NCBI GenBank assembly: GCA_029204225.1
Contig: MU835738.1
Coordinates: 1 to 36,761 of the forward strand
Length of the DNA: 36,761 nucleotides
From: Diphasiastrum complanatum
Lineage: Eukaryota > Streptophyta > Lycopodiopsida > Lycopodiales > Lycopodiaceae
Direction: 5' to 3'
The notes under the pieces were generated by a model, which was not told where the DNA came from, did not search any database, and saw nothing but the letters and a program-made list of their open reading frames with translations. A program made the translations under genes and the position numbers. Shown here piece by piece: positions 11,600-19,213 of this stretch; the stretch's first letter is position 1; the number at the start of each line of letters is the position of its first letter.

Positions 11600-11795
11600 A
11601 AAGATGAAGAGTGACTCTGGATCTCCACCCACTATCCTGTACCTGGCTCTACATTCATAGGCCACCATATAGGACCAGCGCCCAGCCTCGAAGAGGCCAT
11701 GCACTCCTCTCACATGCACAGTTGCCACTGTGCATGTGGATGCCCCTCATGCATACTAAGCATGTGGCACACAAGTCCTACCTAACTTTAGGGAC
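11600..11795 (-). repeat. left part of antisense chromovirus 3' LTR (boundary unknown)
   Basis: The inserted element at 11796-17038 has target duplications GGGAC on both sides. So the sequence ending at 11795 was continuous with 17044 before insertion. The right flank (17044-17225) is the start of a minus-strand 3' LTR, so this left flank should be the rest of that LTR. Its terminal CA (TG on the plus strand) is not located; 11600 is only a nominal limit. It includes a 12-bp perfect hairpin, arms 11711-11722 and 11727-11738. Confidence 0.5.
11791..11795. other. target-site duplication, left copy
   Basis: GGGAC directly before the TGTTGTAAAG start of the 5' LTR; identical to 17039-17043. Confidence 0.92.
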
Positions 11796-12715
11796 TGTTG
11801 TAAAGCTGACTCGGGTGCACCCAGCGTGCCCTGTAAGACTCAAAGGGGTGACACTCTCTAAGGTCCCAGAGCAAGTTAGAACGTCAAGGACTGAGCCTCC
11901 GACCTGTGGTGAGCCAGTCAAGTAGTCACAAAGTCATGAGCTAGCTCTGGAGCTCGAGTCATGGCCTAGTCAGGAAAGCAAGTTGATTCGGCCGCCGGGA
12001 CGGCTCCCGGGACCCATGTCCGGGAGCCAGACTGATTCTGCCAGGCTTGCCAGGCTTAATCAGCAAAATAAAAACTAAGTCCTAAAAAGTGTGCTTTACC
12101 AAAAAGCACTATGTTTCAAACCAGAGGGGGTGCGCCGAATCACAGTAGAACTATAGGGGGAGTCCGGCAAACAGAAACTTGGGCAGCTCAACCAGCGCCA
12201 GGAATCCAGTCGCCAGGTCTCAGCTCCCTCTACCAGCACGAGCCAGGCACAATGCCCAGCACGTGTTGGTGGCCCCGAGACCGGTCAGTCTATGTATGAA
12301 TGTAACCTCTTCCAAATCTAATAAAGTTGACCCTTGGGGATGATTACCATTTCGGTTTCGCCTCCGGGACCGGTCCAAGTGGAAGGACCCTTACTACAAC
12401 CTTTTTGCGTCGCTGGCGCCTTAGGGTCCCTGTCATCGACATGGGGCTTGCCGCTATGCCAATTGGTCAGTTTGGCAACCACTATGCCTTGGGTTTCATG
12501 TGTGGCTTGTCTTTGCCTTTGGTTACCTTTTGGGGACGGATTCTGAGTTGGCTTTCGGGTTGGTTGGAATTCCAGTTTTCTTAAGTCTGAATGGTTAAGC
12601 TTGTTACGTTTCTGAGTTGGCTTTTATGTAAGTGCATGATGGATGAATGTTAGACTTAAGCACGTGTTGGAGAAACCGCTCAAGTCCCAACGCCCTTTGA
12701 GGCGCCGGCGCAACA
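11796..12715 (+). repeat. 5' LTR, 920 bp
   Basis: Starts TGTTGTAAAG and ends CGGCGCAACA. It contains an AATAAA at 12320-12325 (possible polyadenylation signal, defining R/U5). It also has a 9-bp hairpin GGCTCCCGG/CCGGGAGCC (12002-12010 with 12020-12028) and a 7-bp hairpin GTGCTTT/AAAGCAC (12091-12097 with 12103-12109). The 62-residue open frame inside it is not a gene. Confidence 0.97.
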
Positions 12716-12717
12716 TG

Positions 12718-12730
12718 TGGTATCAGAGCC
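12718..12730 (+). other. primer binding site (initiator tRNA-Met type)
   Basis: TGGTATCAGAGCC two bases after the 5' LTR, the expected site for priming by initiator tRNA-Met. Confidence 0.95.
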
Positions 12731-12805
12731 GACTAGCCGGTCAGCTACGCAAGTCTCACAAGGATGGCCACGTTTTGGGATTTGTCAAGACAACCGTTGC
12801 GCAAG

Positions 12806-13191
12806 GTGCTGCCCACAATGTAAGCACGGGTGCATCCACGGCCGGGGTGGTCGGCAGAACGGGGGACTTGATGAGTCAAAGTGCTGCCCTCGAGGTGTAA
12901 GCACGGTCAGTTCTCGCGGTTCGGGCCTGGCGCTGTCTGCACGTAGGACGGATGAGGCAAAGTGCTGCCTAGGTAGGTGAAAGCACGGTCTGTACCTTAT
13001 GGGGTGCGGGGCGACATATTCGAACTGTACGGGTTAACCATTGATACAAAGATGCTGCTCAAATTCGGGTGTAAAGCACGGGTGGTTAGCTGCCGGTGCG
13101 GGATAGCTGCCGATCGTTTAGCTATAGGGGCTATCGACCAAAAAGTGGTGGGGCGTGACTGAGGCAATGTGCTGCTTAATGGTGAAAGCAC
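12806..13191 (+). repeat. array of five related stem-loops in the element leader
   Basis: Five modules share CAA(A)GTGCTGC, a variable 12-18 bases, then (G)TAAGCACGG or GAAAGCACGG. Each can pair GTGCT with AGCAC. They lie at 12806-12827, 12881-12904, 12962-12986, 13052-13079 (first base changed, ATGCT) and 13169-13191. Start-to-start spacing is 75, 81, 90 and 117 bases. They sit between the primer site and gag, where packaging and dimerisation signals of LTR-element RNA usually lie. A role is inference. The rest of the leader (12731-13500) has no convincing gene. Confidence 0.8.
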
Positions 13192-13502
13192 GGATGGTTG
13201 GATGGATGTTTCGCCGTGGGCTAATTCTGTGATAGATTTGTGTGGGCGCGGCTAGGCAAAGGTCCTACGTCCGGTCTCAGGGGGGTTTGTGGCTTGAGAG
13301 GGATCCTCTGTGTTTGCTTTGGTTGGTATGTTCCGTTTGTTGTGTGCTTGCTTGGACACAAATGACCTGGTTCCTACTTGGCTCTCAGGTGATGTGGGCG
13401 TCCTAAGTTTGAGGAAGGGCTATTTTCATTGAAGCTGATTTAATAAAGAAGAAAAGAGAGCTGTGGGGCCCGGTCGACAGAAGAGAGAGCTTCAAATATA
13501 AA

Positions 13503-14006
13503 AAAAGGATTGAGGCGATAATCTGTTGGAAGTACACCTCTGACTATAATGGAGACCATCTTGAAGAGTTACGAGCATTGACGGACAAAGAAGAGCTGGC
13601 TCGAGAATACAGCTCTCGCATGCATCGAGATGGGTCCAAGTCCAAGTCGAGAAAGAAAGAGTGTATGCACTCCACAGTGGTGCCTCTCCAAGAAGAGATG
13701 GGTGGTCCTTCTGAACCTACACCAAGAGATGAACCCTTGCCAGAGGCGCAACAAGACCTCTTTGAAGGGAAGATGCGGCAATACTTATCAAGCGCAATGA
13801 CGACTATGCTTAGCGAGGTGAAGAAGGATAGAGAAACCGAAAGGAAAGAATGGCAACCATCCTTGCGAACCATGAATCTTACTCAATTTAACCTTGCTAG
13901 AGAAATGAGAGACGGGCTAACACAGCTCGAAGCCAGGTTTGAAGAGTTGGAAGCAACTAGGGGGAATGCAGTGGCGCCTCCTCCACAGATACCAAGAGAA
14001 CCATGA
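13503..14006 (+). pseudogene. gag N-terminal part, closed by TGA
   Basis: An open frame in the same phase as the gag-protease frame that follows. The first in-frame ATG is at 13620 (MHRDGSKSKSRKK). The frame is open upstream to at least 13503, where DHLEELRALTDKEELARE reads well, so the true start is unclear. A short frame from the ATG at 13549 overlaps it in another phase. The product is highly charged, with a likely coiled coil near its end (MRDGLTQLEARFEELEATRG), as often seen before gypsy gag. It ends at TGA 14004-14006, and coding resumes right after it. A single nonsense change probably split one gag into two. Confidence 0.7.
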
Positions 14007-15752
14007 GCGCGAAACACGAAGGGCCCAAGGAAGACTGCCAAAGTGAAAGCACCACCTACTTTCAAAGGAGAGCGTGACATTCGAGTTGTGGAAGATTGGT
14101 TATTTCACATGGACCATTACTTCCGTCTGATGAACACTCCTGAGGAAGAAAGAACTGACTTGGCATTAACATATTTTGAGGGCTACACTACAAATTGGTA
14201 CTGGATGGTAGGAATGCATTTTCAAACATGGGACGCATTCAAAGCCGCGTTACGAGAGGAGTTCATACCGAAGGATTCACACATGAGATTGAGGACAGAA
14301 TTATCGGGGCTCAAACAGAAAGGGTCATTGCGAGAGTACCTCAATAAATTCAGACCGAGTGTATGGGTTATTGAAGATATGTACGAGGCGGACAAAACTC
14401 ATTACCTATTGTCTGGAATGCAATCTTGGACCCGGCGTGTGATAGACAGCTACATGCCCCATGATTTCAATTCAACTATTCGAGCGGCTGAAATGGTTTG
14501 TGATTATGAGAGCACATTGGCACCAGCTGCTCCCGCAACCTCAACAAGAGTATTTAGTGGATCCAGACCGAGTCCGAGCTTCTTTTCAAGGGGGGACTCA
14601 GCTCCAAATGGCAACCAAGACTCGAGTAGCGTGAACAAATTTCCAACAAAAACAGGGTTTGGCAACCAAAGCAACAATGGAAGGAACATGTTCCAGAGAA
14701 GAAACAATGCTGGACCTTCAGCTAGTCACAGCAACAGCTCACCAACAGTGGGCAGTTCCATGCGTTGCTTCAACTGTCATCAGCAAGGTCACTCTTGGAC
14801 GTCATGTCCCAAACCATTGAATAAGCAAATCATGGCTGCCATTGAGGGATTTGATAGGATGGAGAGAGAGGCATTTGATCAAGAAGATGGTGAACAAGAT
14901 GACGAAGAGGACCCAGAAACGGATTTGACGGAGTCGGACCTGAATGTCTTGCAACAGATAGAGGCACTTGCGGCGTATCGTGAACATCTTATGGCGACTC
15001 CTACGAGAGGATCCAAGTTATTGTACCTGAAAGGCTGTATTCAAGGCATGATCATTTACTTCATGGTAGACCTGGGGGCGTCACATAACTACTTGTCAGA
15101 AAAACTGACAAGGGAATTGGACATCCAATGTGAAGAAAATGTGACTCCTATTTGTGTGGAGACCGCGAAAGGTACAATGACCACTTGTAGATTGGCAACC
15201 AACTTACCAATCTCTCTGGGAGCTTGGAAGAATCGACTAACGTTCACAATCTTGAAGATGGATGCCTTCGACGCTATTTTGGGATTAAGCTGGTTTAACG
15301 AACATGTGGTGGCCTTCTTGGCAAAAGGGGTTAACCTTGTGTTATTATATAATGGCAGGAGACCTTGTGTCGTCAGAGCTGTGCCAGGGGACCAACTAGA
15401 AAAGAACGACACAAATGAACCTGAGCCAACCATTCCTCCCAATCTCATTCACCTATTTAACGAAGGACAACCAACAGTGACAGACCAGCTGACACGGGAA
15501 CAAATGGAGCCAACATTGCCTATAGTCTCTACATCAAAGGTGAATTCAAGTGCCGATGCAGAGCTCACCTTGTGTGACCAAGCGAAAGCTCACTTCTTTA
15601 ACGAAGGACATCCAACAGTGACAAACCAGCTGACGCGAGGTCAAATGGAGCCAACATTGCGTGCAGTTTCTACATCAAAGGTGAATCTAAGTGCCGATGC
15701 AGAGCTCAAGGAGCTCAACCTGGACGACCAAACGAAATATCTAGAGTCTTAG
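14007..15752 (+). CDS. gypsy gag-protease polyprotein (about 580 residues)
   Basis: Open from just after the TGA at 14004 to TAG 15750-15752, with no in-frame ATG at its beginning (first residues ARNTKGPRK). Counting from the GTG at 14043, residues 1-155 are a Retrotrans_gag capsid domain (EDWLFHMDHYFRLMNTPEEE, FIPKDSHMRLRTELSGLKQ, GSLREYLNKF). A Ser/Asn-rich linker follows, then a CCHC knuckle with C242, C245, H250 and C255, an acidic stretch, and a retropepsin-like protease around D343. The motif reads VDLGASHNYLSEKL, where D[ST]G is usual. The FDAILGLSWF block matches the second protease signature. From about residue 472 to the end lies a 47-residue tandem duplication instead of RT. The frame is intact, so selection or recent activity is possible. 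Confidence 0.9.
   Translation, partial: ARNTKGPRKTAKVKAPPTFKGERDIRVVEDWLFHMDHYFRLMNTPEEERTDLALTYFEGYTTNWYWMVGMHFQTWDAFKAALREEFIPKDSHMRLRTELSGLKQKGSLREYLNKFRPSVWVIEDMYEADKTHYLLSGMQSWTRRVIDSYMPHDFNSTIRAAEMVCDYESTLAPAAPATSTRVFSGSRPSPSFFSRGDSAPNGNQDSSSVNKFPTKTGFGNQSNNGRNMFQRRNNAGPSASHSNSSPTVGSSMRCFNCHQQGHSWTSCPKPLNKQIMAAIEGFDRMEREAFDQEDGEQDDEEDPETDLTESDLNVLQQIEALAAYREHLMATPTRGSKLLYLKGCIQGMIIYFMVDLGASHNYLSEKLTRELDIQCEENVTPICVETAKGTMTTCRLATNLPISLGAWKNRLTFTILKMDAFDAILGLSWFNEHVVAFLAKGVNLVLLYNGRRPCVVRAVPGDQLEKNDTNEPEPTIPPNLIHLFNEGQPTVTDQLTREQMEPTLPIVSTSKVNSSADAELTLCDQAKAHFFNEGHPTVTNQLTRGQMEPTLRAVSTSKVNLSADAELKELNLDDQTKYLES
15456..15740 (+). repeat. 141-bp in-frame tandem duplication at the gag-protease C terminus
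   Basis: Unit 1 (15456-15596) and unit 2 (15597 to about 15740) encode FNEG[QH]PTVT[DN]QLTR followed by QMEPTL and VSTSKVN[SL]SADAEL. The period is 141 bases (47 residues). The last ten residues of each unit diverge but keep DQ[AT]K. Confidence 0.92.
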
Positions 15753-16106
15753 GGGACTCATCCAAATGTGCGACGAAAACGACATATCTGAGGCTTAAGG
15801 GAGCCGTAAGTACCTTTTTCTTTCATGTTAATAAAGTAAGCCGCATTTCTCATCGAGGAGTGAGTTTCAGTCTAATGTCTAAGTGCAGCAGCTTCACACA
15901 GGTTTTACGTAAGTGAACTAGATCCACACTTTTCCTGTGCTGGGTGTAAAACACAATATCATTACTCCGCTTTACAGTTGGTTTCCTTTGGCCGGTGAAT
16001 CAAGCCCGTGCCCTTGTATATGTGACTAAAGTATGGCCGGTGAATTAAGCCCGTGCCATGAGTCTTAGGTTCTAGTTTGGCCCTGATGAGACATCAGCTT
16101 TCTCAA
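15753..16106 (+). other. non-coding 3' internal region with direct repeat
   Basis: About 350 bases between the stop codon and the polypurine tract. A 24-bp direct repeat (core GGCCGGTGAAT, then AAGCCCGTGCC) occurs at 15989-16012 and 16034-16057 with one mismatch. No trace of RT, RNase H or integrase in any frame. Confidence 0.8.
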
Positions 16107-16118
16107 ACGAGGGGAGGA
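16107..16118 (+). other. polypurine tract
   Basis: ACGAGGGGAGGA immediately before the 3' LTR start at 16119. Confidence 0.9.
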
Positions 16119-17038
16119 TGTTGTAAAGCCGACTCGGGTGCACCCAACGTGCCTTGTAAGACTCAAAGGGGTGACACTCTCTAAGGTCCCAGAGCAAGTT
16201 AGAACGTCAAGGACTGAGCCTCTGACCTGTGGTGAGCCAGTCAAGTAGTCACAAAGTCATGAGCTAGCTCTGGAGCTCGAGTCATGGCCTAGTCAGGAAA
16301 GCAAGTTGATTCGGCCGCCGGGATGGCTCCCGGGACCCATGTCTGGGAGCCAGTCTGATTCTGCCAAGCTTGCCAAGCTTAATCAGCAAAATAAAAACTA
16401 AGTCCTAAAAAGCGTGCTTTACCAGAAAGCACTATGTTTCAAACCAGAGGGGGTGCGCCGAATCACAGCAGAACTATAGGGGGAGTCCGGCAAATAGAAA
16501 CTTGGGCAGCTCAACCAGCGCCAGGAATCCAGTCGCCAGGTCTCAGCTCCTTCTACCAGCACGAGCCAGGCACAATGCCCAGCACGTGTTGGTGGCCCCG
16601 AGACCAGTCAGTCTATGTATGAACGTAACCTCTTCCAAATCTAATAAAGTTGATCCTTGGGGATGATTACCATTTCGGTTTAGCCTCCGGGACTGGTCCA
16701 AGTGGAAGGACGCTTACTACAACCTTTTTGCGTTGCTGGCGCCTAAGGGTCCCTGTCATCGACATGGGGCTTGCCGCTATGCCAATTGGTCAGTTTGGCG
16801 ACCACTATGCCTTGGGTTTCATGTGTCGCTTGTCTTTGCCTTTGGTTACCTTTTGGGGACGGATTCTGAGTTGGCTTTCGGGTTGGTTGGGATTCCAGTT
16901 TTCTTAAGTTTGAATGGTTAAGCTTGTTACGTTTCTGAGTTGGCTTTTACGTAAGTGCATGATGGATGAATGTTAGACTTAAGCGCGTGTTGGGGAAACC
17001 GCTCAAGTCCCAGCGCCCTTTGAGGCACCGGCGCAACA
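16119..17038 (+). repeat. 3' LTR, 920 bp
   Basis: Same length and ends as the 5' LTR. AATAAA at 16643-16648. The LTR hairpin GTGCTTT/AAAGCAC (16414-16420 with 16426-16432) is kept; of the differences nearby one falls in the loop. The GGCTCCCGG hairpin keeps pairing by a G-T wobble. Confidence 0.97.
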
Positions 17039-17043
17039 GGGAC
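17039..17043. other. target-site duplication, right copy
   Basis: GGGAC directly after the CA end of the 3' LTR; identical to 11791-11795. Confidence 0.92.
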
Positions 17044-17225
17044 CCACCCTTAGCAACTAAGGGTGCCCTCCACTTAGTGGCACTCCCTATGAATATAGAC
17101 CAAGCCCATTAGATCCTAGTCCCTAAGAGTTATTATCCCGAACTACAGGACTGAGTGTCCCCCGCCAGGACCCCCTAGGGTCTAATGAGTCACTAGTATC
17201 CGTGTGTTTGCCAATGGCCATAACA
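17044..17225 (-). repeat. antisense chromovirus 3' LTR, first part
   Basis: On the minus strand the LTR begins TGTTATGGCC at 17225, straight after a purine tract (minus strand TAGGGGGAGGAGA, 17226-17238). It is interrupted at 17043 by the inserted element and should resume at 11795. It contains short palindromes (CCCTTAG...CTAAGGG and CCACTTAGTGG). Assigned from position and the TG start; the other LTR of this element is not in the window. Confidence 0.75.
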
Positions 17226-17235
17226 TCTCCTCCCC

Positions 17236-17660
17236 CTAAAAGGAGTTTTTGTCCTCGAAAGCAATATCTTCAAAGACGAAATCAGGATACCTCTTGCGAA
17301 GCTTGCTTACAGACTCCCAGGTTGCCTCTTCTTGGGACCCATCATTTCACTTGACTAAAACTTCTCGAAGACTGCATGACGAGTCTTGCGATTTCGGATA
17401 TTCAGAATTTCCTCTGGTTCATGTGGCGAGGAATTAGGTTCCTCAAAGGCTATTAGGGTTTGTTATGGAACAATGTTGTCTTCTTCTCGCACCACCCGCT
17501 TCAATCGACTGACATGAAAGACCGGATGTACCTTTGCGGATTCTGGTAAAGCCAGCTGGTAAGCAGAACTTCCAATTATCTTGAGTATTGTGATGGGACC
17601 ACAATACCTTGGGGACAACTTTCCAGAGAAGACACATGGGTCTTCATTCAAATGTAGGCA
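17236..17660 (-). pseudogene. chromovirus integrase tail and chromodomain
   Basis: Minus-strand end of a Ty3/gypsy chromovirus pol. The GPY-like block KLSPRYCGPITILKIIG followed by AYQLALPESAKVHPVFHVS is at about 17510-17620. A chromodomain follows. Part of it is in one frame (EEILNIRNRKTRHAVFEKF) and the rest in another (VLVK, QEEATWESVSKLRKRYPDF), with stops and at least one shift. The frame closes at TAG (17236-17238, minus), overlapping the polypurine tract. The chromodomain would guide insertion to marked chromatin. It is dead. Confidence 0.85.
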
Positions 17661-17800
17661 ATCTGGTTATATATGGCACGTATTTTTGATGTGGACATAT
17701 ATCTACGCCTGATACGTGCACTTGCTCTTGGGTGCTGCTTCAATGAGGATTAGGGACAGTGTAGCATATAGTCTGTGCAATGCCTGATAAAGTTGAAGGT

Positions 17801-18268
17801 CTAAGACTTCATGGTCGGAGACCAAAAACTTAATAATGAATACATTTTTCTCGGATACTGTCCTGGACTTAATATTGGTCTCTGTATTTTACTCCTTAGA
17901 GTGGTAGAGTCTTCAGGAACTTTCAGAAACACCTGATCGCCTTCTTGAAAGGTCACATCCCTACAGGTTTTATCTGCATAATGCTTAGCTCGTGCTTGTG
18001 CTTGCTTCACATTAGCTTTAGCTATCTTGATCATAGTTTCCATATTTTCAAGAAACTCTCTAACACTCTGTACTTTTTCCTTCCTAAGCCCTACGACCAT
18101 GGGGGCTCTAGGCTGAAATCCATACATTAGCATGAATGGACTATACCATGTAGTGGTGGTTTCAGTGTTCGGTAAAAGCGCCAGTTGTAAGGCCGCTTCA
18201 AACTTTTTGATCTGGCACATAGTTGAGGGTCGTATCTCGAAACGCCAGCGGTATGCCGTCGGGACCAT
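17801..18268 (-). pseudogene. chromovirus integrase C-terminal region
   Basis: An open minus-strand stretch of about 155 residues with TTTWYSPFMLMYGFQPRAP (the end of the integrase core, normally TGxSPF..YG), then a helical segment with KQAQARAKHYADK and VTFQEGDQVFLKVPE, typical of gypsy integrase C-terminal domains. The gap 17652-17800 holds broken linker sequence to the GPY-like block. Upstream coding (integrase core, RT) is missing because homology stops at about 18230-18245, where unrelated repeat sequence begins. Confidence 0.87.
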
Positions 18269-18630
18269 TCGGTCTGTGGCGCCAGCGGTATGCTGTCGGG
18301 ATCATTTGGTCCAGGAATTGGTTGTCTCCATATCTGTTGCGACTTGTGGTTCTGAGTGTTCCTGCATGAACGTGAATGGGTTAAGCTCTTGGAGAACGGG
18401 CTCTAACCTGTCGGCTGAGTTGGATGGCTTGCTTAGGTGGAAGTTACTTGTTTATGGCTGTCCAGTCTGGCGTGGCGTGGTGTGGCGTGGCGTGGTGTGG
18501 AAGTTGGTTAAGTCTGATCGTTGTTGGCGAGTTGACTGCTTGTACGTCAAGTGAGTTAGGACGACAAAAGTTGAAGGCTGGGAAGCTAAGTGGTGGTTCT
18601 CGGCTCCCTTTGAGATGCCTGCGCTACACC
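18244..18630 (+). repeat. LTR-like chimeric fragment with short tandem repeats
   Basis: It begins with two 31-bp copies (18244-18274 and 18281-18311, three mismatches) and contains a 15-bp GGCGTGGCGTGGTGT duplication at about 18471-18500. Near 18605-18627 the text CCCTTTGAGATGCCTGCGC, then TACA, resembles the LTR end at 12693-12715, suggesting a diverged sense LTR end of a related gypsy family. Similarity outside that end is weak, so origin is uncertain. Confidence 0.4.
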
Positions 18631-18639
18631 TTCAAGCTT

Positions 18640-19017
18640 AAAGGCCATCGTGGGAGCACTTTACCCTAATACTCAAATTTCAGAGATCGTTTGGTTAAAT
18701 TCGAAATCAACAGGTGTTCTAACATTTTCTGGTGACTTCCCTATTTTTCATGGTTACGATTATCGTTATCACTTCATTGACGTCACTTGACGATGGCGTC
18801 GTGAGAAGGCTAAGCCTTGTAGATTTTGTCTTTGGATTTGCGATCCATCGATGGTGTTGCACACGAGTACTTGTTTGATGCTGGATGCTGGCTCTGAGGA
18901 AACTCAGGATTGTTATTATTATGTCACCGTCACTGTTTGCATCGGTTTTGGATTCTGTTTGCACAATTTCCAAGATCTGAACTCCCATAATCCATTGTTG
19001 CAAAAACAGCAGCAAAA
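18640..19017 (+). promoter_or_regulatory. inferred upstream region of the FolD gene with TGACGTCA site
   Basis: About 380 bases between the last repeat and the inferred start codon. A perfect palindrome TGACGTCA at 18778-18785 is the core of the plant bZIP/TGA (C-box) binding site. A second TGACG follows at 18788-18792, giving an as-1-like pair. No clear TATA box stands out. A 193-residue open frame on the opposite strand (18719-19300) shows no domain and is treated as chance. Promoter function is inference from position. Confidence 0.4.
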
Positions 19018-19213
19018 ATGCAGCAAATTGTGAGGATATGGACGGAAGGAAGGAAGATACGGGCTGAAAGGAGCTTATTCTTTTTGTGGCAAAAGAGGCA
19101 AGTGCGAAAATTTGCGTGTGCGAAGACAACATATCAGCAGCGAGTAGTAGCAGAGGCAACCAAATCTTTGCCACCTCCTCTTCCTTTCTTATTCTCTGGG
19201 CCACCCTTTGACG
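19018..19213 (+). CDS. FOLD: FolD exon 1 (inferred; targeting peptide)
   Basis: Starts at ATG 19018 ([20 protein letters not shown]) and runs 65 codons plus one base to a donor GTATTT at 19214. It carries twelve Arg/Lys against three Glu before a proline-rich stretch ([15 protein letters not shown]), consistent with a mitochondrial or plastid presequence. Its phase-1 end fits exactly the 26 bases before ATG 21219. There is no homology-based proof; transcript data would decide. Confidence 0.55.

Larger units (their letters stand above)
11796..17038 (+). mobile_element. non-autonomous gypsy element with gag-protease only (TR-GAG type)
   Basis: A complete 5,243-bp LTR element. It has 920-bp LTRs at both ends (TG...CA), a 5-bp target duplication GGGAC, an initiator-Met primer site, a polypurine tract, and one gag-protease reading frame. 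Between the end of that frame (15752) and the 3' LTR (16119) there is no RT, RNase H or integrase in any frame. It must therefore depend on enzymes from a related full element. My hand count finds about 31 differences and no gaps between the two LTRs (about 3.4%), mostly transitions. That makes it clearly younger than the copia element at 2591-8047. It is more GC-rich than its surroundings. Confidence 0.95.

Noticed and set aside
12111-12299. 62-residue frame in the 5' LTR, repeated in the 3' LTR at 16434-16622
   Set aside because: It occurs in both copies because the LTRs are repeats; it lies over the poly-A/R region and has no domain.
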